A stretch of 64,000 bases of DNA. It comes from Leptospira hartskeerlii (GTDB lineage Bacteria > Spirochaetota > Leptospiria > Leptospirales > Leptospiraceae). The notes under the pieces were generated by a model that was not told the origin of the DNA, did not search any database, and saw only the letters and a list, made by a program, of their open reading frames with translations. The DNA lies in the NCBI RefSeq assembly GCF_002811475.1, contig NZ_NPDL01000003.1, forward strand, positions 434,001-498,000. The letters are read 5' to 3'. Shown one piece after another: positions 15,526 to 23,350 of this stretch. How positions within the stretch are numbered: position 1 is the stretch's first letter; every line of letters begins with the position of its first letter. The translations under genes and the position numbers were made by a program.

Positions 15526-16905
15526 ATGATAGAACAAATTAATATACCGAGAATCCTGATCTCCGGTACTGGAAGTGGTACCGGAAAAACCACATTTACA
15601 ATAGCACTTACCAAGGCACTCCAAGCCCGAGGCCTAAAAGTTTCCGTGTTCAAATGTGGGCCAGATTATTTAGATCCGGGATACCATTCTTTCGTCACAG
15701 GGAAGACTTGCCAAAATCTGGATGGCTGGCTAATGGGAAGAGAATCCGTAATTTCCAGCTTCATAAGTGCAAGTGAAGGATCTGACATCTCCATCATTGA
15801 AGGAGTTATGGGATTATTTGACGGACATTCTCCAAATTCAGAATCAGGTTCCACTGCTGAAATTTCAAAATGGCTACAAGTCCCAACGATCATATTGATA
15901 GATGCATCGGGAATGGCAGCTACTTTCTCAGCAATTGCTTCCGGTATCAAAAATTATGATCCCGAGGTTCCGATCCAGGGTTTTGTTGCAAATTTTATAG
16001 GAAGCAAAAGCCATCTATCCATTATAGAAACTGCAAGTATTCCTTTGCAGATTTTAGGAGCATTTCCTAAATCGTATGAGCATTCCTTTCCTGAAAGACA
16101 TTTGGGACTTCATTCTGCTGGTCCAGACATTCTAACGGAAGAAAAACTTTCTTTCTGGAAAAACTTAGCCGAAGAATGGTTAGATATAAATAAGATCATG
16201 GAGATTGCAAACTCTGCACCTCCACTTTTCACAGAAAGATCAAAAGAGGTCCAAACGAAAACAAAAGCTTGCAAGGTCGGAGTTGCCTATGACGAAGCAT
16301 TTCATTTTTATTATGAAGAGAATTTCAAAAAATTAAGAGAAGAAGGAGCCGAATTGGTTTTATTCTCACCTCTAAAAGATACAAAACTTCCGGAAGTAGA
16401 TGGATTATACTTTGGAGGGGGATATCCGGAGTTATTCGCAAATACTTTATCACATAATAAAAATCTAATCGAAGATATCAGAAGTTTTGCGAATTCAGAA
16501 AGGCCAATCTATGCGGAATGCGGAGGATTGATGTATCTTTCTTCTGAGATCCAAAACATTGAGGGACAAAGTTTTACCATGGTAGACATTATCCCAGGTA
16601 AAACTATCATGAGCCCTAAACTCAAAAGTTTAGGTTATGTAGAAGTTCATACGGAGAAAAGAACCATCTTAGGCGAAGCAGGCATCCGCTTTAGAGGACA
16701 CCAATTCAGATATTCAGATCTTGTTTTAGAAAATGAAGATGAGTCATTATTTTCCTATCATATCAGAAAACGGAAATCAGAACAAACGACTAGAGAAGGT
16801 TATACGGTTTCCAATGTTTTAGCAAGTTATGTGCATGCACACTGGGCCTCCAATCCTGAAATTCCAAAAAACTTTTTAGCTTCCTGCAGGAGATTTAAAG
16901 TTTGA
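15526..16905 (+). CDS. cbiA: Cobyrinate a,c-diamide synthase CbiA
   Basis: The glutamine-dependent amidotransferase has 459 residues. The N-terminal ATP-binding domain carries SGTGSGTGKTTFT (about residues 13-25) and CGPDYLDPGYH. The C-terminal class-I glutaminase domain has the nucleophile cysteine in YAECGGLMYL. It amidates the a and c side chains of the corrin ring. The stop overlaps the TTG start of cbiZ by 4 bp. Confidence 0.94.
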   Translation: MIEQINIPRILISGTGSGTGKTTFTIALTKALQARGLKVSVFKCGPDYLDPGYHSFVTGKTCQNLDGWLMGRESVISSFISASEGSDISIIEGVMGLFDGHSPNSESGSTAEISKWLQVPTIILIDASGMAATFSAIASGIKNYDPEVPIQGFVANFIGSKSHLSIIETASIPLQILGAFPKSYEHSFPERHLGLHSAGPDILTEEKLSFWKNLAEEWLDINKIMEIANSAPPLFTERSKEVQTKTKACKVGVAYDEAFHFYYEENFKKLREEGAELVLFSPLKDTKLPEVDGLYFGGGYPELFANTLSHNKNLIEDIRSFANSERPIYAECGGLMYLSSEIQNIEGQSFTMVDIIPGKTIMSPKLKSLGYVEVHTEKRTILGEAGIRFRGHQFRYSDLVLENEDESLFSYHIRKRKSEQTTREGYTVSNVLASYVHAHWASNPEIPKNFLASCRRFKV

Positions 16906-17597
16906 GCTTTTTCAAGCAGGATCAAATCGAAGTTTCTGAAACCTGGCTGGAACTCCAACTTTCAAGACCTCATTCTTCTTTGAGCTGGGCGGTCGTAGGA
17001 GGAGGATATTTAACGACAAACAAAGTCTACTGGTTAAAAGTTTCCAATGCAGATTTAGGCTCGGAAATTATTCCGGAGGAATTTTACAGAAATCGATTAG
17101 TTGCTAAAGGAGAAAAAGATGAAGCCTTAGGCTTTATGACAAGCGCTTCTCTATTGGATTACTCTGTATCTGAAAAAAATCTGGATGGCTTACACGTTAG
17201 ATCCGTCGTTACGGTAGGTTTAGGAAACGCGGTCAGAGTAGGAAATCGACCAAAACAAAATAAAAAAATAGGAACAATCAATATACTTGTTCAAACTTCC
17301 GAAGCACTTACCTTCTCCGCAAGCATAGAAGCGATTTCAATAGCAGCCGAGGCAAGGACCCTCGCAGTTCTAGAATCAAAGATCCAAATACAAAACGAAA
17401 ACAATTTCGCAACCGGCACAGGAACAGATTGTATTGGGATCATTTCTCCCCATGGAACGAATGGAATCGATTATGTAGGGAAACATACTATATTCGGACA
17501 CTTGATCGGAGCCACTTCATACGAAGCGGTCACCCAAGGTATCCTTAAATGGAAGAATGCGAGACATATCGCTTATCCGAGATCGTCAAATATATGA
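16902..17597 (+). CDS. cbiZ: Adenosylcobinamide amidohydrolase CbiZ
   Basis: The 231-residue protein matches the CbiZ family: SWAVVGGGYLTT near the N terminus, FMTSASLLDYS, VTVGLGNAVRVG and the conserved ATGTGTDCIGII segment. CbiZ removes the aminopropanol side chain from salvaged adenosylcobinamide, returning adenosylcobyric acid to the main pathway. It starts at a TTG within the cbiA stop (TTGA) and preceded by GGAG. Having CbiZ inside a full de novo operon means the cell can remodel foreign cobamides as well as make its own. Confidence 0.88.
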   Translation: MSFFKQDQIEVSETWLELQLSRPHSSLSWAVVGGGYLTTNKVYWLKVSNADLGSEIIPEEFYRNRLVAKGEKDEALGFMTSASLLDYSVSEKNLDGLHVRSVVTVGLGNAVRVGNRPKQNKKIGTINILVQTSEALTFSASIEAISIAAEARTLAVLESKIQIQNENNFATGTGTDCIGIISPHGTNGIDYVGKHTIFGHLIGATSYEAVTQGILKWKNARHIAYPRSSNI

Positions 17598-18223
17598 AAA
17601 AATCATTATGTTTACTCAGACATCCAAGCATTCCACCTGAATATGCAGGAAAATATTTGGGAAGAAAAGAAGTTTCTCTTTCCGAAGAAGGAATCCAAGA
17701 AGTAGAACGAATAAGAGAGAAGATTTTTGAGAAATTTATAACAGGAAAAGTATATTTAAGTCCAGCAAAACAATGCATAGAAACATTCAATGAATTATGT
17801 TTTCATAATAAATTAGATCCTGAAATTAAAGAAGAATTACAGGAATTGGATTTCGGAGATTGGGAAGGAAGGTCCTTTTCGGAACTTGCCGAAATAAATT
17901 CAGAAGGTTTAAAAAAGTTCGCAAACTTCTCCTCTTCTTTCAGATTCCCTAATGGAGAAAGTCTACATGAATTCCAAAAAAGAGCAGAATCGTTCAAAGA
18001 ACATATCCTTTCCTCGTCGGATCGTTACATTTTTGTCCTCAGTCATGGCGGGATCCTTTCCAACTTACTTTGTTCTTTTTTAGGACTTCCTCATTCCTTT
18101 TATACAAAATTCAGAATTTTTCCTTCTACACTTATCTATTTAGATATATTCAAGAACGACCAAGCAGTCTTGACCGATCTCATTCAAATAACTTCCGTTA
18201 GGAGATCTGAATGGCCGGGCTAA
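17594..18223 (+). CDS. cobC: Histidine phosphatase, probable alpha-ribazole-phosphate phosphatase (first copy)
   Basis: Starting at the ATGA overlap with cbiZ, the 209-residue protein has the branch-1 histidine phosphatase motif LLRHPSIP near residues 6-13 and the second catalytic histidine in VLSHGGILSNLL. Within a cobalamin operon the natural substrate is alpha-ribazole-5'-phosphate or adenosylcobalamin-5'-phosphate. The usual RHG is replaced by RHP, a substitution also found in genuine CobC-type enzymes. A second phosphatase of the same fold closes the operon at 22337, so the division of labour between them is unclear. Confidence 0.75.
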   Translation: MKKSLCLLRHPSIPPEYAGKYLGRKEVSLSEEGIQEVERIREKIFEKFITGKVYLSPAKQCIETFNELCFHNKLDPEIKEELQELDFGDWEGRSFSELAEINSEGLKKFANFSSSFRFPNGESLHEFQKRAESFKEHILSSSDRYIFVLSHGGILSNLLCSFLGLPHSFYTKFRIFPSTLIYLDIFKNDQAVLTDLIQITSVRRSEWPG

Positions 18224-18765
18224 CTCTAATTACAGGTGGATGCAGAAGTGGAAAAAGCAGATTTGCCTTAGAGAAGGCAAATTCCGTATCAGGAAAGAAA
18301 ATTTTCTTAGCCACCTGCCCTCGTATAGATCCTGAAATGGATGAAAGAATACAAAGACATCAAAAGGAAAGAACAGCTTGGCATACAATAGAAGAAGAAT
18401 TACAACTTTCTCCCGTATTTGATTCTATGATGCCAGAATCTATAGTGTTATTAGATTGCCTAAGTCTTTGGATCAATAATTTGATGTTTGATTCAAATAA
18501 CAAAAATCAAAATCTTACCCAAGAGAGTGTTAAAGATACATGCTCTGAATTAGGAAAACATATCCTAAACTCCCAAGCCAAAAACGTAATTCTAGTTACT
18601 AATGAAGTCGGAATGGGTATCGTGCCGGAAAACAAACAAGGTAGAATGTACCGAGACCTATTAGGGATCTGTAATCAAACGTTTGCCTCCATTGCAAGCG
18701 AAGTCTATTTTTTAGTCAGCGGTATCCCAATCCGTATCAAACCATCTTCGGATATCAGTTTATGA
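18211..18765 (+). CDS. cobU: Adenosylcobinamide kinase / guanylyltransferase CobU
   Basis: The bifunctional enzyme has 184 residues. It has the P-loop LITGGCRSGKSRFAL (residues about 6-20), the RIQRHQKERTAWHTIEE segment that bears the guanylylated histidine region in this family, and VTNEVGMGIVPENKQGR. It phosphorylates adenosylcobinamide and transfers GMP to it. It overlaps the upstream phosphatase by 13 bp and the cobD-cbiP gene by 4 bp. Confidence 0.95.
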   Translation: MAGLTLITGGCRSGKSRFALEKANSVSGKKIFLATCPRIDPEMDERIQRHQKERTAWHTIEEELQLSPVFDSMMPESIVLLDCLSLWINNLMFDSNNKNQNLTQESVKDTCSELGKHILNSQAKNVILVTNEVGMGIVPENKQGRMYRDLLGICNQTFASIASEVYFLVSGIPIRIKPSSDISL

Positions 18766-21362
18766 AATCAGACCGTATAAGTCCACACGGAGGAAATCTA
18801 TTACAGATGGCAAATATTGCAGGAGTTGATCCCGCAGAAATTTTAGATTTTTCTTCCAATATAAATCCTCTGGGCTTTCCAGACTGGATCCGTCCATTGA
18901 TAAACTCTAGGATCAGCGATCTAATACATTATCCCGATCCGAATTACACTAAGGCAAGGGAATCTATAGAAAAATATTGGAATATTCCAAAAGAAGAAAT
19001 TACTTTTGGAAATGGTGCTTCTGAACTCATTCACTTTCTTCCAAAGATCAAAAAGTTTGATCTTGCAGTGATTGCACAACCTTCCTATATAGATTATAAA
19101 AAAAGTATAGAATTAGCCGGGATACAAATCCAAGAACTTCTTCTCCAGAAAGAATCTAACTTTGAGTTAGACTACGAAGAACTTATCCACATTCTCAAAA
19201 GGGATCCTGAAAAAAAAATCTTAGTTTTATTAGGACATCCGAATAATCCCACCGGAAGATTACTAAATAGAGAGAAGATCCTAAAGATTTCCTCCGAATA
19301 TAAAAATTCATTTTTCGTAATAGATGAATCTTTTATAGATTTTTGCGAAAGTGATGTTTCCTTTCGAAATTATAGATCCGAAAACTTAGCAGTCCTTTGG
19401 TCTTTGACCAAAATTTTAGCACTTCCAGGACTTAGGATCGGACTGTTATTAACGGATCCCGAGACCGCTTCCAAAATTTCAGAACTTCTCCCAAGCTGGT
19501 CCTTAAATAGCCTAAGCTCTTCTATCTTAGAAAAATTCGGAGAGGATCAAAATTTCCTTCTTAAAACCCAGGCGAAAATAGCAGAGTGGAAGAACATATT
19601 CCTGAATGAATTGGAAGAACTTGAAATTTTCCGAGTTCACAATTCGAATTCAAATTTCCTTCTATTGGAATTTTTAGACACAAAGATCAATATTCCGGAA
19701 TTAGAATACCTTCTTCTAAAGGAATTTAAAATCGGGATCCGAAATTGCATAAATTTTAAAGGATTAGAAAATTATTATATAAGGATTGCGATCAGAACCC
19801 AGGAAGAAAACGAAATTTTCATACAAGCGTTTCGCTCCATATTCAAGAAAAAGCTCAAAAATTCTTCCGGAAAGAAAGCAAAACCTGCGCTTATGCTCCA
19901 AGGAACCGCTTCCAATGTCGGAAAAAGTATATTAACGACCGCATTCTGCAGGATCTTTACCCAAGATGGTTTCAAAGTAGCACCCTTCAAGTCGCAAAAC
20001 ATGGCGTTAAATTCTTTTGTGACTTACGAGGGTGCAGAGATAGGAAGAGCACAGGCATTGCAAGCTCAGGCATGCAAGATCAGAGCAGACTATAGAATGA
20101 ACCCTATTCTTCTTAAACCTTCAAGTGAAAAAGACTCTCAAGTTATCTTAAATGGAAAACCGATAGAGGCAATGGATTTCAGAGATTATATGAAATTCAA
20201 GTTAAGCGCTTTCGATGAGGTAAAAAAATCATACGATTCACTTTCAGAAGAATTCGACATGATCGTTTTGGAAGGAGCAGGCGGCGTCTCTGAGGTCAAT
20301 TTAAAAGACAAAGATATTGTAAACATGAGAATGGCAGAATATGCCAAGGCGAAAGTATTGTTAGTCGGGAATATAGATCATGGAGGAGTATTCGGCTCCT
20401 TCGTAGGTGCAATGGAAACAATGTCGGAATGGGAAAGAAAACTTGTTTCAGGTTTTCTAATAAACCGTTTCAGAGGAATAAAAAGCCTACTCGATCCGGG
20501 GATCAAATATTTAGAAGAAACTACTCGCAAGAATGTGTTTGGAATTGTCCCTTTCTTGAATGATCTAAGATTACCGGAAGAAGATTCTTTAGAATTCAAA
20601 TCCGGAAGCCTTAGTGACACCTCCCCATTGGGAAACAGGATAGATATCGTACTTATAGACACTCCGAGGATCTCCAATCATACCGATTTAGATTCCCTCA
20701 GAATAGAACCGGACGTAAGAGTTAGGATCGCTCACAGAAAAGAAGAAATAGGAAATCCGGACGTTTTAATCCTTCCTGGAAGCAAAAACGTGATCACGGA
20801 TCTGAATTACCTGAAAGAATCTGGAATCTCAGAAACTATTTTAACTTTCCATAAAGAAGGAAAAACGGAAATTATAGGGATCTGCGGAGGATATCAGATG
20901 CTGGGAGAATCCGTTCATGATCCATTCCAAATAGAAAGTAATTTAGGCTCCGCGGAAGGTTTAAATCTGATCGGAGTAAAAACAATATTAGAAAAAGAAA
21001 AATTACTTAAGCAGACAGAAGGCATCCATCTTCTATCTGGCAAAAAAGTATCCGGTTACGAAATACATCATGGAAATACGAAAGAGATCTCTGCAAGATC
21101 TTTGTTCCAAACTAACTCCGGCGAAAGTTTAGGCCACCAAGGAATTTCAGAAAGAGTATGGGGAACCTATTTGCATGGAGTATTTGACGAAGACGAGTTT
21201 AGGCGATGGTTCTTAGATAAGATTCGGATCCGAAAAGGAATGAGCCCCTTGCGTAAAATCCAAGTAAAATATGAATTGGAAACCAATTTAGATCGTTTAG
21301 CGGACGAAGTCAGAAATTCGGTTAATATGGCTGAAATTTATAGGATATTAGGACTGACGTGA
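18762..21362 (+). CDS. cobD-cbiP: Fused threonine-phosphate decarboxylase (CobD) and cobyric acid synthase (CbiP)
   Basis: One 866-residue frame joins two enzymes. Residues about 1-360 are a PLP-dependent decarboxylase of the CobD/CobC type: ISPHGGNLL, PNNPTG (160-165), and the SLTKILALPGLRIG motif with PLP Lys217. It makes (R)-1-amino-2-propanol phosphate. A lysine-rich linker (about 361-375) leads to CbiP/CobQ, with LQGTASNVGKS (379-389), FKSQNMALNS and a glutaminase domain containing IGICGGYQMLGES. This half amidates four side chains of the corrin ring. The enzymes are normally separate. The fusion could couple cobyric acid production to linker supply for CbiB, the next gene. No frameshift or internal stop is seen. 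Confidence 0.93.
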   Translation: MKSDRISPHGGNLLQMANIAGVDPAEILDFSSNINPLGFPDWIRPLINSRISDLIHYPDPNYTKARESIEKYWNIPKEEITFGNGASELIHFLPKIKKFDLAVIAQPSYIDYKKSIELAGIQIQELLLQKESNFELDYEELIHILKRDPEKKILVLLGHPNNPTGRLLNREKILKISSEYKNSFFVIDESFIDFCESDVSFRNYRSENLAVLWSLTKILALPGLRIGLLLTDPETASKISELLPSWSLNSLSSSILEKFGEDQNFLLKTQAKIAEWKNIFLNELEELEIFRVHNSNSNFLLLEFLDTKINIPELEYLLLKEFKIGIRNCINFKGLENYYIRIAIRTQEENEIFIQAFRSIFKKKLKNSSGKKAKPALMLQGTASNVGKSILTTAFCRIFTQDGFKVAPFKSQNMALNSFVTYEGAEIGRAQALQAQACKIRADYRMNPILLKPSSEKDSQVILNGKPIEAMDFRDYMKFKLSAFDEVKKSYDSLSEEFDMIVLEGAGGVSEVNLKDKDIVNMRMAEYAKAKVLLVGNIDHGGVFGSFVGAMETMSEWERKLVSGFLINRFRGIKSLLDPGIKYLEETTRKNVFGIVPFLNDLRLPEEDSLEFKSGSLSDTSPLGNRIDIVLIDTPRISNHTDLDSLRIEPDVRVRIAHRKEEIGNPDVLILPGSKNVITDLNYLKESGISETILTFHKEGKTEIIGICGGYQMLGESVHDPFQIESNLGSAEGLNLIGVKTILEKEKLLKQTEGIHLLSGKKVSGYEIHHGNTKEISARSLFQTNSGESLGHQGISERVWGTYLHGVFDEDEFRRWFLDKIRIRKGMSPLRKIQVKYELETNLDRLADEVRNSVNMAEIYRILGLT

Positions 21363-22327
21363 ATTCGATTTGGATCCTTCCTGCTTCTTTACTTATAGAT
21401 CTGAGCCTCGGGGACCCACAAGGATTCCCTCATCCAGTCCGACTCATCGGAAAATTTGCGAGATATATGGAGAAGCTCACAAGAAAGTATATCTCGTCGG
21501 AAAGATTCGCAGGGATTATCACTGCAATATCAGTATATTCTATTTCCTTTATATTTCCTTGGGCCATTTTAGAATTTTCACGATATCTTCATCCATTTTT
21601 GGAAGAATTAGCGTCCGTATTTATTATCTATACTAGCATAGCATTGAAGGATTTACTAGATCATAGTAAAGATGTACATTCCGCACTTCATGAAAACGAC
21701 CTGGAAAAAGCCAGACGAATGGTAGGCAGAATTGTAGGAAGAGACACGGCAACTTTAGAGGAACCTGAAATAGTCAGGGCGGATTTAGAAAGCGTCGGAG
21801 AAAGCCTGGTAGATGGGATCACTGCCCCATTCTTTTTCGCGGTCTTACTAGGTCCAAGTTTTGCGATGCTCTACCGATCCATTAATACATTAGATTCTCT
21901 ATTTGGTTATAAGAATGAAACATATCTAAAATTCGGCTGGGCTTCCGCCAGAATGGATGATTTAGCGAATTATATTCCGGCAAGGCTAACTGCTCCTATA
22001 TTATGCATTTCTTCTGCACTTTTAGGCTTTCATCCATTAAGATCCTTTAAAATACTGATTCGAGACGGAAGGAAGCATCCTAGTCCGAATTCAGGACTAT
22101 GCGAGGCAGCCTTAGCCGGTGCACTAAAAATACAATTAGGCGGAATAAACTACTACTCCGGGATTCCAAACGAAAAACCGAAATTAGGAGATCCGGATCG
22201 AAAATTAGATCTAAATTTAATCTTAGACGCAAATAAAATCATATTCTTAACCTCTATCTTATCCTCAATTTTGTTTTTAAGCCTGGGACAATTAGCCAGT
22301 TGGGTTCTGAGCATCTTCAAGGCTTAA
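21359..22327 (+). CDS. cbiB: Adenosylcobinamide-phosphate synthase CbiB
   Basis: This 322-residue membrane enzyme attaches aminopropanol phosphate to adenosylcobyric acid. The N terminus has LLIDLSLGDPQGFPHPVRLIG, the family signature. GRIVGRDT, a SVGESLVDGITAPFFFA segment, NTLDSLFGYKNE and a C-terminal GLCEAALAGAL motif follow. Several hydrophobic helices are visible. The start is a GTG overlapping the cobD-cbiP stop (GTGA), so the enzyme that consumes the fusion's products is translationally coupled to it. Confidence 0.94.
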   Translation: MNSIWILPASLLIDLSLGDPQGFPHPVRLIGKFARYMEKLTRKYISSERFAGIITAISVYSISFIFPWAILEFSRYLHPFLEELASVFIIYTSIALKDLLDHSKDVHSALHENDLEKARRMVGRIVGRDTATLEEPEIVRADLESVGESLVDGITAPFFFAVLLGPSFAMLYRSINTLDSLFGYKNETYLKFGWASARMDDLANYIPARLTAPILCISSALLGFHPLRSFKILIRDGRKHPSPNSGLCEAALAGALKIQLGGINYYSGIPNEKPKLGDPDRKLDLNLILDANKIIFLTSILSSILFLSLGQLASWVLSIFKA

Positions 22328-22336
22328 GCTTATTCT

Positions 22337-22936
22337 ATGAAAAAAGAAGAATATCAACTTTCTCTAATACGACACGGAGAAACAGAATGGAATAAAGAAA
22401 GAAGGTTACAAGGGCAAACCGATACTTCTCTCTCGAAGTTTGGCAGAGAGCAAGCCTCTATATTAGCAGAAAAATTAAAGAACACTAAAATAGAACTTAT
22501 TTTCAGTAGCGATCTAAAAAGAGCCAAAGAAACCTCTGAACTGATTTCTCGCGAATTAAGAACAGGAATCGTATATCACCCTGGACTCAGAGAAATACAT
22601 TTAGGAGAAGCGCAAGGGATCTTAGAATCAGATCTTTCGAGCAAATTTGGGGAAGGATCTTATTCAGCCTGGAAAAGTTCCGAAGAAATCCACGACCAAT
22701 TTCGATTTCCAGGCGGAGAAAGTAAATTGGAAGCAGAGTGTAGGATAATCGAAACTATATTAAATTTATTGAAAATGAATGGAAAAGAGAATATTGCAAT
22801 TTGTAGTCATGGCTTTGTTCTTTCCAGATTTTATAATCGTTTTTCTTCCAAGGAATTTCCCCAGTCTAAACTTGAAAACTGTGAAGTATTGGAATTATTT
22901 CTTTCGTTGGAGATTTCGGAAAGAAATTCTATATGA
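22337..22936 (+). CDS. Histidine phosphatase, CobC-like (second copy)
   Basis: This 199-residue branch-1 histidine phosphatase has the canonical LIRHGETEWN (residues about 9-18) and the second histidine in AICSHGFVLSRF, and is closer to classical CobC/phosphoglycerate-mutase sequences than the copy at 17594. It lies 9 bp after cbiB as the last gene of the operon. Alpha-ribazole phosphatase is likely. A house-cleaning phosphatase is possible because two homologues are present. Confidence 0.75.
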   Translation: MKKEEYQLSLIRHGETEWNKERRLQGQTDTSLSKFGREQASILAEKLKNTKIELIFSSDLKRAKETSELISRELRTGIVYHPGLREIHLGEAQGILESDLSSKFGEGSYSAWKSSEEIHDQFRFPGGESKLEAECRIIETILNLLKMNGKENIAICSHGFVLSRFYNRFSSKEFPQSKLENCEVLELFLSLEISERNSI

Positions 22937-23013
22937 GTAAAATAAATTAGAATGACCTTTTCGAAGACGAAAGACTTTTTTAATTGAATAAATCGAGACA
23001 ATTCAAAAGATCG

Positions 23014-23150
23014 TCTTAACTTTCAGGATGAAGTTGGGTGTAAATCCCACGCTGACCCGCAACTGTGATCGAAATAGATCAAAAAGATATTATCTTTTTG
23101 TTTCCGTTCCGCAAGCCAGATCTCCCTGCAGACTAAAACCTCGAGGTTAG
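23014..23150 (+). ncRNA. Cobalamin riboswitch before the TonB-dependent receptor
   Basis: The core GTTGGGTGTAAATCCCAC followed by GCTGACCCGCAACTGTGA (about 23033-23068) and the AAGCCAGATCTCCCTGC box (23113-23129) match the classical adenosylcobalamin riboswitch pattern. It differs from the element at 4188, which has the shorter CCCGCCGCTGTAAG core. A hairpin GCACG/CGTGC (23172-23183) and a strong stem GGGCCCCG/CGGGGC (23193-23218) lie downstream and may form the expression platform. The next gene encodes an outer-membrane receptor, the expected target of B12 repression. Confidence 0.92.
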
Positions 23151-23192
23151 GTATGTTAGCATTCTCGCTAAGCACGTCCGTGCATCCGCGAA

Positions 23193-23222
23193 GGGCCCCG
23201 GAAGTTAAAAATCGGGGCTCCC
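23193..23222 (+). other. GC-rich stem-loop downstream of the second riboswitch
   Basis: GCCCCG (23195-23200) pairs with CGGGGC (23213-23218) around an A-rich loop, with extra G-C pairs possible outside. No T run follows, so it is unlikely to be a simple terminator. It could be the switching helix of the riboswitch. Confidence 0.45.
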
Positions 23223-23350
23223 GCAAACCAGGGTAAATTCCTAATTTTGTACATTATAAAAATTATATATTCTTATTTTGACATGAATTAGACTAACATT
23301 AATTAGTTTATCTTTGTTTCGGAAGTTTTCCAAAGAAAACGGACGAAAAC

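Larger units (their letters stand above)
22937..23350. other. Intergenic region between the cob operon and the TonB receptor
   Basis: The interval holds a weak terminator-like hairpin with a T run (about 22956-22980, CTTTTCG/CGAAAG then TTTTTT), the second cobalamin riboswitch, and a GC-rich stem at 23193-23222 with no T tract after it. The 105 bases just before the receptor gene are AT-rich and show no further structured element. Confidence 0.5.

Noticed and set aside
23023..23226. 67-codon minus-strand frame across the second riboswitch
   Set aside because: It is explained by the conserved riboswitch on the plus strand and has no coding features.
23278..23283. TTGACA hexamer between the riboswitch and the TonB receptor
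   Set aside because: No acceptable -10 element lies 16-18 bp downstream, and a promoter here would bypass the riboswitch.
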